NCBI GenBank assembly: GCA_023396415.1
Contig: JAEWWJ010000009.1
Span: 1 to 44,604, forward strand
Reading direction: 5' to 3'
Source: Bacteroidota bacterium
Lineage (GTDB): Bacteria; Bacteroidota; Bacteroidia; Bacteroidales; F082
DNA length: 44,604 bases
Part shown: piece after piece, positions 8,567 through 17,182 of the stretch
Layout of the letters: the number at the start of each line of letters is the position of its first letter
Position numbering within the stretch: the first letter of the stretch is position 1
Program-made: the position numbers and the translations under genes
The notes under the pieces: generated by a model
The model's input: the letters and a program-made list of their open reading frames with translations, nothing else
Told to the model about the DNA's origin: nothing
The model's database searches: none

Positions 8567-8574
8567 TACCTTTG
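8567..8574 (+). promoter_or_regulatory. -7 element of the ABC-F gene
   Basis: TACCTTTG is an exact TAnnTTTG match, 50 bases upstream of the ATG at 8625. A TTTG at 8552-8555 is too close to serve as a standard -33 box. The same octamer stands before the divergent mnmE gene. Confidence 0.42.
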
Positions 8575-8624
8575 CACCTTGCTTAAATGGCAAACTGAAT
8601 TACGTTTAACAAATTATCAATGAA

Positions 8625-10241
8625 ATGATTACAGTCTCAAACTTGGGAATACAGTTCGGAAAAAGAGTCTTGTTTCAGGATGTAAACCTCAAGTTTACCC
8701 CCGGCAATATTTACGGTATCATCGGTGCAAACGGTGCCGGAAAATCTACTTTTTTAAAAATGCTGTCGGGCGATATAGAATTTTCGAAAGGATCGGTGCA
8801 TCTTGGGCCCGGAGAACGGCTTTCGGTGTTGCGACAAAACCACTCCGAATACAATGATGTGCCTGTGTTAACTACGGTCCTCATGGGCCACGAACAACTT
8901 TGGTCGGTGATGACGGAGAAAGATGCCATATACTCTAAAACGGATTTTACTGATGAAGACGGACATCGTGTTTCTGAATTGGAGGAAAAGTTTGCCGACA
9001 TGGATGGCTGGAATGCCGAAAGCGCTGCCGCCAGTTTGTTGAGCGGATTGGGCATCAAAGAAGATCAACACCTAAAAAATGTAGGTGAGCTTACCGCAAA
9101 AGAAAAAGTGAAAGTGTTGCTTGCGCAGGCCCTTTTTGGAAAGCCCGATAACCTTTTACTTGATGAGCCTACCAACGACCTCGACCTTGAAACAGTGAAC
9201 TGGTTGGAGAATTACCTTTCGTTTTTTGAAAGCACCGTGTTGGTTGTTTCGCACGACCGTCACTTCTTGGACGCCATTTGTACCCATATCGTTGATATTG
9301 ATTTCAGTAGGGTTCAGCTTTTCCCCGGCAATTATTCGTTTTGGTACGAGTCGAGTCAACTGGCTTTGCGTCAGCTACAAACACAAAATAAAAAGGCTGA
9401 AGACCGTAAGAAGGAACTTCAAGAATTTATTGCGCGTTTTAGTGCCAATGCTTCTAAGTCGAAGCAAACGACGAGTCGGAAAAAGATGATTGAGAAGCTC
9501 AACATCGAAGAAATCAAACCATCAACGCGGCGCTATCCGGCTATCATTTTCACCTCTGAACGTGAACCAGGCAATCAAATTCTCGAAGTGACAGGACTAA
9601 GCAAAAGCCTCGATGGAAAATTTTTGTTCAAAGATGTTAGTTTCACCCTCCAAAAAGAAGACAAGGTCATTTTCTTATCACGAGACACCCGGGCCATGAC
9701 CTTGCTTTTTGAAATCTTGAAAGGTCACGAGCAAGCTGACAGTGGTAGCTTCCTCTGGGGACAAACCATTACAAAAGCCTATCTGCCATTGGAGTATGAC
9801 CATTTGTTCGACACCGATCTTTCGCTCACCGATTGGCTGGCACAGTTTTCGCAAGATACCACAGAAATTTATTTGCGCGGCTTTTTAGGCAAAATGCTTT
9901 TCTCCGGCGAGGAAATCTACAAGAAGGCCAATGTGCTTTCCGGGGGCGAAAAAGTGCGTTGTATGATTGCTCGAATGATGATCAGAAATGCCAATGTAAT
10001 GATACTCGACACGCCAACCAATCACCTTGATCTGGAGTCAATTCAGGCATTCAACAATACCCTTATCAAATTTAAAGGCAACGTGCTCATGTCGTCGCAT
10101 GACCAGCAGTTTATTCAAACGGTGTGTAACCGTATCATCGAAATCGGGCCGAATGGCATGATTGATAAGCTGATGGAGTATGAAGATTTTATCAGCGATG
10201 ATAAAATTAGAGAACAAAGAAGGGCTTTATACGAAGATTAA
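8625..10241 (+). CDS. ABC-F family ATPase, YbiT-like, with one degenerate ATP site
   Basis: A 538-residue soluble protein with two ABC domains and no membrane segment. ABC-F proteins bind the ribosomal E site and adjust translation or give antibiotic protection. Length, the order of motifs and the linker segment RFSANASKSKQTTSRKK (271-287) match E. coli YbiT. Domain 1 has Walker A GANGAGKST (34-42) and Walker B LLLDEPTND with E181, but its signature reads LTAKE (156-160). Domain 2 has a proper signature LSGGE (438-442), but its Walker A position reads FLSRDTRAMT (350-359) with no lysine, and its Walker B reads ILDTPTNHLD, with T463 in place of the catalytic glutamate. Both switch histidines (H210, H492) remain. 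GAPDH follows 55 bases downstream. Confidence 0.92.
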   Translation: MITVSNLGIQFGKRVLFQDVNLKFTPGNIYGIIGANGAGKSTFLKMLSGDIEFSKGSVHLGPGERLSVLRQNHSEYNDVPVLTTVLMGHEQLWSVMTEKDAIYSKTDFTDEDGHRVSELEEKFADMDGWNAESAAASLLSGLGIKEDQHLKNVGELTAKEKVKVLLAQALFGKPDNLLLDEPTNDLDLETVNWLENYLSFFESTVLVVSHDRHFLDAICTHIVDIDFSRVQLFPGNYSFWYESSQLALRQLQTQNKKAEDRKKELQEFIARFSANASKSKQTTSRKKMIEKLNIEEIKPSTRRYPAIIFTSEREPGNQILEVTGLSKSLDGKFLFKDVSFTLQKEDKVIFLSRDTRAMTLLFEILKGHEQADSGSFLWGQTITKAYLPLEYDHLFDTDLSLTDWLAQFSQDTTEIYLRGFLGKMLFSGEEIYKKANVLSGGEKVRCMIARMMIRNANVMILDTPTNHLDLESIQAFNNTLIKFKGNVLMSSHDQQFIQTVCNRIIEIGPNGMIDKLMEYEDFISDDKIREQRRALYED

Positions 10242-10296
10242 CTTCTACCCGTCCTGTGTTTCAAACCAATCGGACGAACCAAAAATCAAAAATTAA

Positions 10297-11310
10297 ATGA
10301 AAAAGATACGTATCGCGATCAACGGATTTGGAAGAATTGGCAGAGTTACCATGAGGTATTTGATGCAACGCCACGACATGGAAGTGGTGGCGGTGAACGA
10401 CCTCACCGATGCCTTCAATTTGGCACATCTGTTCAAATATGATTCGGTGCATGGCTTGTATCCCGGAGTGGTAACCGCTGATGAATCAATGCTTTTTGTT
10501 GATGGAAAGCCGATTAAGGTGTTGTCAATTCCCGATCCTTCAAACTTACCCTGGAAAGCCTTCAAAATTGATGTCGTTATTGAGTCAACAGGATTGTTTA
10601 CGGCTCCTGAACATGCCCTCCGACATGTGAATGATTCGGGGGCACGAAAAGTCATAATTTCTGCACCAGCGAAAGATGAATCCGAAAAAGTACCGTATAT
10701 CGTATTGGGGGTCAACAATCACCTCATTCATCGCGAAGACGTGATCATTTCCAATGCTTCTTGTACTACCAATAATGTTGCGCCTTTGATAAAGGTGTTG
10801 CACGAACGCTGGGGCGTGGAGAAAGGTTTTATCACTACGGTTCACTCATACACCAAAGACCAAAATTTGGTGGACGGTCCGCACAAAGATTGGCGCAGAG
10901 GCAGGGCAGCATCCACTTCCATTGTTCCAACTACTACAGGTGCGGCCAAGGCTGCTACTCGAATCTTTCCGCATCTTAAAGGCAATCTGGGTGGAGCCGG
11001 AATTCGTGTTCCCGTTGCCGACGGCTCTCTCACCGACCTCACTTGCACCCTCGAACGCTCGGCTACGGTGGAAGAAATCAATCTGGCTTTTAAGGAAGCT
11101 GCTCAAAATGAGTTGAAAGGAATTCTTCAATATACCGAAGACCCGATCGTTTCGGTTGACGTTCTTGGAAACACCCACTCTGCCGTGTTCGATGCCGGGC
11201 TTACAGCTGTGCTGGGCGATCGCAATAAACTGGTAAAGGTGGTGGCTTGGTATGACAACGAAGTGGGTTATGCCAACCGTTTGGTGGAGTTGATTCAACT
11301 TTTTGCCTGA
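10297..11310 (+). CDS. gap: Glyceraldehyde-3-phosphate dehydrogenase, type I
   Basis: This central glycolytic enzyme oxidises glyceraldehyde 3-phosphate to 1,3-bisphosphoglycerate with NAD. It has 337 residues, the usual length. The NAD-binding start INGFGRIGR (8-16) and VAVNDL with D35 indicate NAD preference. The active-site loop SNASCTTNN holds C156, and H183 in TTVHSYT is its partner. The C-terminal WYDNEVGYANR is conserved. The ATG at 10297 is 55 bases after the ABC-F stop. The oxidoreductase gene starts four bases after this stop, so the two are probably translated from one message. Confidence 0.96.
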   Translation: MKKIRIAINGFGRIGRVTMRYLMQRHDMEVVAVNDLTDAFNLAHLFKYDSVHGLYPGVVTADESMLFVDGKPIKVLSIPDPSNLPWKAFKIDVVIESTGLFTAPEHALRHVNDSGARKVIISAPAKDESEKVPYIVLGVNNHLIHREDVIISNASCTTNNVAPLIKVLHERWGVEKGFITTVHSYTKDQNLVDGPHKDWRRGRAASTSIVPTTTGAAKAATRIFPHLKGNLGGAGIRVPVADGSLTDLTCTLERSATVEEINLAFKEAAQNELKGILQYTEDPIVSVDVLGNTHSAVFDAGLTAVLGDRNKLVKVVAWYDNEVGYANRLVELIQLFA

Positions 11311-11314
11311 TTTT

Positions 11315-12370
11315 ATGTCTTCTACCCGTTTCATTATTGTAGGTCAGGGTATTGCCGGTAGTATGCTGGCTTATAAGTTGTTGCAAAGCAATATTCCTTT
11401 TGTGGTGATTGACAAAGCTGCGCTATCATCGGCTTCTAAAGTGGCTGCCGGACTGATGAATCCTGTTGTTTTTCGGTACCTTACCCTCAGCTGGAAGTGT
11501 CCGAAGCTGTTTCATCAAGCCGAAAATTTTTATCGGCAGTTTGAAGCTGAAACCGGTCAGGTTGTGTATCATCCAACAAATATCTTGCGTGTTTTTGGTC
11601 AGGATGAACCTGAAAAATGGAAAGCTAAAATCATGGCGCCGGGTTTTGATGAACTGCTCGATGAAGTCATACCTGCTTATTTTGTAAGTAATTCCTTCCT
11701 TGCGCCTCACGGTTATGGTAGGGTGAAAAAAGCCGCTTGGGTGGACATCCTAAAGTTGGTTTCTTTGGTTCGTAATATGCTAATAGAAAGGTCGTTACTC
11801 ATTGATGAGCAATTTGACCATCAGCGTTTGATTTTGGAAAATAACGGAGTTCGTTACGAAAACTTGACGGCTGATGCTGTAGTTTTTTGCGAAGGACATC
11901 TCGCCACAAAGAATCCTTGGTTTCAGTTTATTCCTTTTCGTCCTGTAAAAGGGGAGGTGCTAACCATTCGCGTCAAAAACCTCAAGTTGGATGAAGTTGT
12001 AAACAAAGACATTTTCATTTTGCCTCTCGGGGATGATTTATTTCGGGTGGGCAGCACTTATGATTGGGCCGATCTGAGCGAAGAAACTACATCTCAAGCC
12101 GCCGCCACTTTGACTGAAAAATTGAAAAACATTTTGTTGTTGCCATTTGAAGTGGTGGAACATCAGGCCGGTATTCGTCCGGCAGTGGCCGACCGTAGGC
12201 CAGTTGTCGGAAACCATCCTGTACATCCACAGCTATACATTTTCAATGGATTGGGAGCCAAAGGAGCGCTATTGGCTCCTTCTTTTTCAGAGGGTTTGAT
12301 TTTGCAATTGCTCAAAAACAAGGAAGGCGAAAGTGAAAGCGATTCAAAACGTTTTGCTTCAAAAAACTAA
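11315..12370 (+). CDS. FAD-dependent oxidoreductase, DAO (D-amino acid/glycine oxidase-like) family
   Basis: A 351-residue flavoprotein. The dinucleotide-binding motif is VGQGIAGS close to the N terminus, after a short strand (RFIIV). A DAO-type middle domain follows, and the C-terminal flavin-contact segment GIRPAVADRRPVVG then FNGLGAKGALLAP is characteristic. Relatives oxidise amino acids or other primary or secondary amines, but the substrate cannot be assigned. The frame is open to a TTG at 11303 that overlaps gap; the ATG at 11315 follows the gap stop by four bases and is preferred. The stop TAA shares three bases with the stop TAG of lpxH on the other strand, leaving no room for a terminator between them. 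Confidence 0.85.
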   Translation: MSSTRFIIVGQGIAGSMLAYKLLQSNIPFVVIDKAALSSASKVAAGLMNPVVFRYLTLSWKCPKLFHQAENFYRQFEAETGQVVYHPTNILRVFGQDEPEKWKAKIMAPGFDELLDEVIPAYFVSNSFLAPHGYGRVKKAAWVDILKLVSLVRNMLIERSLLIDEQFDHQRLILENNGVRYENLTADAVVFCEGHLATKNPWFQFIPFRPVKGEVLTIRVKNLKLDEVVNKDIFILPLGDDLFRVGSTYDWADLSEETTSQAAATLTEKLKNILLLPFEVVEHQAGIRPAVADRRPVVGNHPVHPQLYIFNGLGAKGALLAPSFSEGLILQLLKNKEGESESDSKRFASKN

Positions 12371-13134
12371 TCTTTAAAAAAGGCAAGTCTCAGTTCTTGC
12401 CCATCAAAAATGGCGTAACTAAAGTGGATGATCCAATCACCCAGAATGACCATTTTAGCTTTTCCGGCTATTTCTTGTTCCAACGGAAGGTGGCGGTGTC
12501 CAAATACAAAGTAATCAATTTCAGGCTGTTGCTCTAATTTTCGGAGGCAATATTTATACAGCATTTCACTTTCAATATCTATCCGTTGCTCGCTTTTTTG
12601 TTCACGAGCTATGTTGGCTATGCGACTCTTTTTAGAAAAATAAAGTCCCATCTTCGTGCCAACATCGGGATGTAACCAGTTAAAAAAGAATTGATTGACT
12701 TTATTTTCAAAAACCTTTTTAATAAATTTGTATCCGTTGTCGCCCGGTCCGAGGCCATCGCCATGAGCTAAAAAAAAGTTTTTGTCTCCAAAGGTTCGTC
12801 GCATAGGCCTACGATAGAGTTTTACGCCAATTTCTTTTTCAAGATAATCGAAAGCCCACAAATCGTGGTTGCCTCTAAACACATGAACGGGAATACCTTT
12901 GTCTGTCAGGTCGGCAATTTTGCCCATCAAACGTGCATAGCCTTTTGGGACAACTGTTTTGTATTCAAACCAAAAGTCAAAGATATCACCCATCAAGAAA
13001 ATCTCAGACGCAGTGGGTTCAATAAAATTGAGCCAACGTACCAATTTTTTCTCTCTTTCGAGGCTGCGTTGATGATCTGGCACCCCCAAATGAAAATCGG
13101 AGGCGAAGTAGATATTTTTTGTCGCGTTGGCCAA
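12367..13134 (-). CDS. lpxH: UDP-2,3-diacylglucosamine diphosphatase, LpxH-like metallophosphoesterase
   Basis: The enzyme removes UMP from UDP-2,3-diacylglucosamine to give lipid X, the fourth step of lipid A synthesis at the inner face of the membrane. The 255-residue chain shows the metal ligands in order: SDFHLG (D13, H15), MGDIFDFW (D50), RGNHD (89-91), AHGDGLGPGDNGYK (H124) and a late FGHRHLP. The only workable start is TTG at 13134: the same frame has the pnp stop codon 12 bases upstream, and the next methionines fall inside or after the metal motifs. It is ten bases downstream of pnp, with lpxK before that, so two lipid A genes flank a purine gene. A general metallophosphoesterase role remains possible, but the aromatic FDFWFEY segment fits LpxH. 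Confidence 0.87.
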   Translation of the reverse strand: MANATKNIYFASDFHLGVPDHQRSLEREKKLVRWLNFIEPTASEIFLMGDIFDFWFEYKTVVPKGYARLMGKIADLTDKGIPVHVFRGNHDLWAFDYLEKEIGVKLYRRPMRRTFGDKNFFLAHGDGLGPGDNGYKFIKKVFENKVNQFFFNWLHPDVGTKMGLYFSKKSRIANIAREQKSEQRIDIESEMLYKYCLRKLEQQPEIDYFVFGHRHLPLEQEIAGKAKMVILGDWIIHFSYAIFDGQELRLAFFKD

Positions 13135-13143
13135 CTCTTCGCG

Positions 13144-13959
13144 TTAAATGATCGGTTCTTTTAACAATTCTTTGATCAACATGGTCATTTTGGGTTGGGC
13201 TGCAGCAGCAGCCTCAATCACTTCTTCATGCGAAATTTGAACTATTTTTCCTCTCACGCCGAGGTCGGAAATAACAGAAACAGCAAACACCGGCAGTTTC
13301 ATGTGGCGGGCCACGATCACCTCCGGAACAGTTGACATGCCAACGGCACTGCCTCCAATTACGTTGATATAGTGATATTCGGCGGGAGTTTCAAAGGTGG
13401 GGCCGGTAACAGCCGCATAAACCCCTTCGTGAACTTTGATGCCACATCTGCGCGCTACTTTGTGGGCGGTTTGTAAAATCCGATGGTCATAAGCATCGCT
13501 CATATCCGGAAATCTGGGGCCTACTTCGTCATCATTTTTACCGATCAATGGGTTAGGCATCAGGTTGATATGGTCAGAAATCAACATCAAGTCACCCACT
13601 TGAAAATCTTCTTTTAATCCGCCGCTGGCGTTGGAAATAATCAACAATTCAATGCCAAGCTGTTTCATCAACCGAACGGGAAAGGTGACTTCCTGCATGG
13701 TGTAACCCTCATAAAAGTGGAAACGACCTTGCATGGCTACAATATTTCTGCCACTTAAGGTGCCAAAAATGAGTTGTCCTTTGTGGCCATGGACTGTAGA
13801 AACAGGGAAATTTGGAATTTCATGGTAAGGAATAGCCTTTTCTATCTTAATTTCGTTGACCAATTCACCCAATCCGGTGCCTAAAATAATTCCGATCTCA
13901 GGCTTTGTACTGATGTGTTGTGCAATAAACGATGCTGTTTCAGCGATTTTTTTTAACAT
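13144..13959 (-). CDS. Purine nucleoside phosphorylase, trimeric class I type
   Basis: The enzyme splits purine nucleosides with phosphate into base and ribose 1-phosphate for salvage. Motifs are ILGTGLGELV near the N terminus, a phosphate-binding HGHKGQLIFG, SNASGGL, and the C-terminal GPTFETPAEY followed by GGSAVGMSTVPEV, typical of the PNP/MTAP family. I chose the ATG at 13959 (MLKKIAET, 271 residues), which matches the usual start of relatives. An upstream ATG at 13980 would add seven residues and enlarge the overlap with lpxK from 20 to 41 bases. Overlap upstream and a ten-base gap downstream indicate translation coupled to lpxK and lpxH. Its stop codon is in frame with the lpxH start. 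Confidence 0.92.
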   Translation of the reverse strand: MLKKIAETASFIAQHISTKPEIGIILGTGLGELVNEIKIEKAIPYHEIPNFPVSTVHGHKGQLIFGTLSGRNIVAMQGRFHFYEGYTMQEVTFPVRLMKQLGIELLIISNASGGLKEDFQVGDLMLISDHINLMPNPLIGKNDDEVGPRFPDMSDAYDHRILQTAHKVARRCGIKVHEGVYAAVTGPTFETPAEYHYINVIGGSAVGMSTVPEVIVARHMKLPVFAVSVISDLGVRGKIVQISHEEVIEAAAAAQPKMTMLIKELLKEPII

Positions 13960-14986
13960 AGTCTTCAATATATTCATCAAAACTTATGCCTTTACTTTTA
14001 TGAAACGCCACCTTGATGGGAATATAAAAGACAGGCAATTTTTCTAAGATGCGAAGGTACTCAGAATCCTTGAATCTGACAGCGTCTTTCTCGGTCGTAA
14101 GGATAATTTTGCTTTTTCCTAAAATGTCATGGAATGTTTCACTGATTTTTTGCAGGTCATTTTCAGTGTAATGGTGATGATCGGGATAGCTCAGCTCGAC
14201 CAAATCGGTGCATTTGCCCAAAAGATGCTCCTTTAAGGGATAAACGTTGGCAATGCCGGTAACCAATAATATGCTAGAAATATTTTTTGGAATAAAAACC
14301 TCACTTTGATTGAAAACAGGAAGGTAATTACCATATTTAAAATATGAAAAAAACAATGTTTGATGCGGCAATGGCTGGATTTTTTTTACCAAATCCTGTT
14401 CGATGAAAGGAGAGAAAACATGAGGCATTTTAGTGACAACAATCGCTTGTGCTCTTTGAGCCGATGATCTGGTGTCGCGAAGCCTCCCGACAGGCAGCAA
14501 ATAATCATCGGTATAGAGGTGGTGATAATCAGTGAGTAAAATATTCAGTCCGGCTTTAACATATCTGTGTTGAAAAGCATCATCTAATAAAATCAAATTT
14601 GGTTTAGCCTCATTTTCAAGCAGTAATTGAATGCCTTTCACGCGTCGTTCATGCACAGCAACAGTCGCTTTTGGATATTTTAATGAATATTGTCGGGGCT
14701 CATCGCCAATTTGACTGGCGGTAGTGTCGGCGGTGGCCACCAAAAAGCCTTTGCTTTGCCTTCCGTATCCTCTGCTGAGGACAGCCACCTGAAAACGATC
14801 TTGAAATAACCTTATAAGATACTCAATATGAGGTGTTTTGCCTGTTCCTCCAACAGTTAAATTTCCAACACAAATCACCGGAATACGAAAAGTACTTGAC
14901 TTGAGGATGCGCCAATCAAAAAGTTTGTGTCTCAAAAGGATTACCAAATGAAATAACCATGCAAACGGGAGCAAGAAAAACTTCAT
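13940..14986 (-). CDS. lpxK: Tetraacyldisaccharide 4'-kinase
   Basis: LpxK phosphorylates the 4' position of the lipid A disaccharide with ATP at the inner membrane. The 348-residue protein has a hydrophobic N-terminal anchor (residues 1-19), the P-loop GNLTVGGTGKT (41-51), SRGYGR shortly after, LLDDAFQHR near residue 135 and ILTTEKDAVR near the C terminus, all LpxK landmarks. It is the first gene of the lpxK-pnp-lpxH run. An imperfect promoter site (TACGTTTG on the minus strand, 14989-14996) lies almost on the start codon and would give a nearly leaderless message; that is weak evidence. The 214 bases to the divergent Nif3-like gene hold a palindrome described separately. Confidence 0.95.
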   Translation of the reverse strand: MKFFLLPFAWLFHLVILLRHKLFDWRILKSSTFRIPVICVGNLTVGGTGKTPHIEYLIRLFQDRFQVAVLSRGYGRQSKGFLVATADTTASQIGDEPRQYSLKYPKATVAVHERRVKGIQLLLENEAKPNLILLDDAFQHRYVKAGLNILLTDYHHLYTDDYLLPVGRLRDTRSSAQRAQAIVVTKMPHVFSPFIEQDLVKKIQPLPHQTLFFSYFKYGNYLPVFNQSEVFIPKNISSILLVTGIANVYPLKEHLLGKCTDLVELSYPDHHHYTENDLQKISETFHDILGKSKIILTTEKDAVRFKDSEYLRILEKLPVFYIPIKVAFHKSKGISFDEYIEDYVKKNR

Positions 14987-15060
14987 GGCAAACGTAAAAT
15001 GTTAAATGTTCCTATAAAAACCACAGTGCAGTATGTGCGAAATTACACATTTCAAATGAA

Positions 15061-15082
15061 TTAGCGTACTTTTGTACGCTAA
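15061..15082. promoter_or_regulatory. Perfect 9-bp palindrome enclosing a -7-like element
   Basis: TTAGCGTAC (15061-15069) and GTACGCTAA (15074-15082) form a perfect inverted repeat around four T. The octamer TACTTTTG at 15067-15074, which matches TAnnTTTG, is embedded in it and would start transcription about 120 bases before the Nif3-like gene. The overlap suggests an operator, or it may be a transcript hairpin. Confidence 0.45.
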
Positions 15083-15200
15083 AAGCCAAATAAAGTTACT
15101 ATTGGTAGTCTTTTCTTGAGGAGGGCTTTTTTCAGATGTTGGAAGTTTTTGTGCGAAATCCAAAAGTTGAAAAAAAACTTATTGAAACACGAGCTTAAAA

Positions 15201-16301
15201 ATGAAAATAAAAGATATTCTTGCAATCATTGAGGAGGTTGCACCGTTGCGACTTCAGGAATCTTATGACAACAGTGGATTACTTGTGGGCGATGGACAAG
15301 CCGAAGTGGAGAGGGTTTTGCTTTGCATTGACATTACAGAGGCGGTTGTGCAAGAGGCTATTGATCGGGGCTGTGGCTTGGTGCTTTCGCATCATCCTAT
15401 TATTTTTCACGGCTTAAAACGTTTAACACCGGCAACTTATGTCGAAAGAACAGTGCTTTTGGCTATTCGTAACAATATTGCTTTGGCCGCCATGCACACC
15501 AATTTAGATAACAGCAACCTTGGAGTTAACAAAAGAATTGCTGACAAGCTTGGAATTGTTGCCACACAAATCCTTGATGCAAAGGCGGGCATATTAAATA
15601 AGCTGATCACTTTTGTGCCTGAATCTCATGCCGATGCCGTTCGTGAAGCTATGTTTGAAGCGGGCGGGGGCCACATAGGTAATTACAGCTCATGCAGTTA
15701 CAATATCAATGGATTGGGTACTTTTAAAGCAAATAACGAGGCCCGACCTTTTGTTGGAACCGCAGAAGAGTTACACTTTGAACCGGAGCAACGGATTGAA
15801 ATGGTTGTTCCAAACTATCTAATCCATCAGGTGACGAAAGCCATGAAAACGGTTCATCCTTACGAAGAGGTAGCTTATGATGTGATTGAACTTCATAACA
15901 ATTGGTCCAATGCGGGTGCCGGAATGATAGGTTTATTGCCAAAGCCTATGGATGAAATTGAATTTCTGGAGCATTTGAGGCAGGTTTTTCGCGTTCCGGT
16001 TATACGACATTCACCTTTTTTACACCGGAAGATTGAAAAAGTGGCCTTTTGCGGAGGCTCAGGAGCTTTTCTGTTGCCACAAGCAAAAAGCGCAGGAGCC
16101 GATGCTTTTATCACCGCCGACATTAAATACCATCAGTTTTTTGATCCCGATGGGGCACTTCTGATGGTTGATGTAGGGCACTTTGAAACAGAACAATTTA
16201 CGAAAGAATTGATGGCTGATATTTTAAGGAAAAAAAATGCTAATTTTGCAGTCCTGTTTTCTGACGTGAACACAAACGCAGTAAGATATTATTTCAAATA
16301 G
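15201..16301 (+). CDS. Nif3-like dinuclear metal center protein (YbgI family)
   Basis: A 366-residue member of the NIF3 family, widely conserved cytoplasmic proteins with a dinuclear metal site whose reaction is uncertain; the label GTP cyclohydrolase I type 2 homologue is common. Metal-binding segments visible are SHHPIIFHG (H64, H65) and MHTNLD in the first half and GHFETEQF near the C terminus. The length shows the longer form with a roughly 100-residue PII/CutA-like insertion between the halves (about residues 130-240). The ATG at 15201 is well placed. The zinc-ribbon gene begins 14 bases after the stop. This pair is commonly adjacent in Bacteroidota, which suggests a shared but unknown role. 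Confidence 0.93.
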   Translation: MKIKDILAIIEEVAPLRLQESYDNSGLLVGDGQAEVERVLLCIDITEAVVQEAIDRGCGLVLSHHPIIFHGLKRLTPATYVERTVLLAIRNNIALAAMHTNLDNSNLGVNKRIADKLGIVATQILDAKAGILNKLITFVPESHADAVREAMFEAGGGHIGNYSSCSYNINGLGTFKANNEARPFVGTAEELHFEPEQRIEMVVPNYLIHQVTKAMKTVHPYEEVAYDVIELHNNWSNAGAGMIGLLPKPMDEIEFLEHLRQVFRVPVIRHSPFLHRKIEKVAFCGGSGAFLLPQAKSAGADAFITADIKYHQFFDPDGALLMVDVGHFETEQFTKELMADILRKKNANFAVLFSDVNTNAVRYYFK

Positions 16302-16315
16302 AAACCCATTTTATT

Positions 16316-17113
16316 ATGTCGAAAGAGACCCAAACTGATAAACAGAAAATGAGCAATACAGCGATTGAAGAGCCTGTTGAAATTAGTGTAGAACGGAAGT
16401 TAATTGCTTTGTATGCTTTACAACAGCTACATACACAGACTGATAGAATCAGAATTATCAGGGGAGAATTGCCATTGGAAGTGCAAGACCTCGAAGATGA
16501 GATTGCCGGTCTTGAAACACGTGTTGAAAATTTCGAGAATGAAACCATTGCCCTCAATCAAAGCATTGCCGACAAAAAGTTGGCTATGAAAGATAGTGCC
16601 GCGCTGATCAAACGCTACGAAGAGCAACAAATGAATGTCCGCAACAACCGCGAATACGATTCTTTGTCAAAAGAAATTGAATTTCAAAACCTCGAAATCC
16701 AACTTTCCGAAAAACGTATCCGCGAATTTACCGCCAAGGTTGAAGAGCTTCAGGCAGAAATTAATGAAGCCAAAGCACGACTGAACGAACGTTCGGCTGA
16801 CCTTGTGGTGAAGAAGTCGGAGCTGCAATCCATCGTTGAAGAAACTGAAAAAGAAGAAGAAGATTTGGTGGCCAAGGCCGCCATGCATGAACAACAAATT
16901 GAGGATCGCCTTATCGTGGCCTATAAACGTATCCGCCGCAATGCCCGCAACGGCTTGGCAGTGGTGCAAATTGAACGCGATGCTTGCGGTGGCTGTTTCA
17001 ATAAAATTCCGCCTCAGCACCAGTTGGACATCCGTATGCACAAAAAAGTAATTGTTTGTGAGTATTGCGGACGTATATTGGTTGACCACGAAATTGCTGA
17101 AAAATACGTTTAA
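16316..17113 (+). CDS. Coiled-coil protein with C-terminal C4 zinc ribbon (DUF164/CdsZ-like)
   Basis: A 265-residue cytoplasmic protein. Residues from about 25 to 200 form long charged helices with heptad character. The C terminus carries a zinc ribbon with CGGC (C224, C227) and CEYC (C248, C251), including the conserved segment ACGGCFNKIPPQ. This is the DUF164-type family of unknown exact function, suggested in literature to bind nucleic acid or act as an adaptor. It is probably co-transcribed with the Nif3-like gene 14 bases upstream, and a terminator follows 30 bases after its stop. A second ATG at 16349 is an alternative start. Confidence 0.9.
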   Translation: MSKETQTDKQKMSNTAIEEPVEISVERKLIALYALQQLHTQTDRIRIIRGELPLEVQDLEDEIAGLETRVENFENETIALNQSIADKKLAMKDSAALIKRYEEQQMNVRNNREYDSLSKEIEFQNLEIQLSEKRIREFTAKVEELQAEINEAKARLNERSADLVVKKSELQSIVEETEKEEEDLVAKAAMHEQQIEDRLIVAYKRIRRNARNGLAVVQIERDACGGCFNKIPPQHQLDIRMHKKVIVCEYCGRILVDHEIAEKYV

Positions 17114-17142
17114 GTTTTTTTCTGAAGCAAACCAAAATAGTT

Positions 17143-17168
17143 AAAGAGGGCTTCAAAGTCCTCTTTTT
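17143..17168 (+). terminator. Terminator of the Nif3/zinc-ribbon operon
   Basis: AAAGAGG (17143-17149) pairs with CCTCTTT (17160-17166) around a ten-base loop and runs into five T. The next gene starts only 15 bases later, so its promoter must overlap this hairpin unless it relies on read-through. Confidence 0.75.
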
Positions 17169-17182
17169 GTATTTTTACCCCC

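Noticed and set aside
10846..11334. 162-codon frame antisense to gap
   Set aside because: Complement of a strongly conserved glycolytic gene; no independent support.
14989..14996. TACGTTTG (minus strand) as the lpxK promoter
   Set aside because: It matches TAnnTTTG but would place the transcript start on the ATG, and there is no -33 element; too weak to list.
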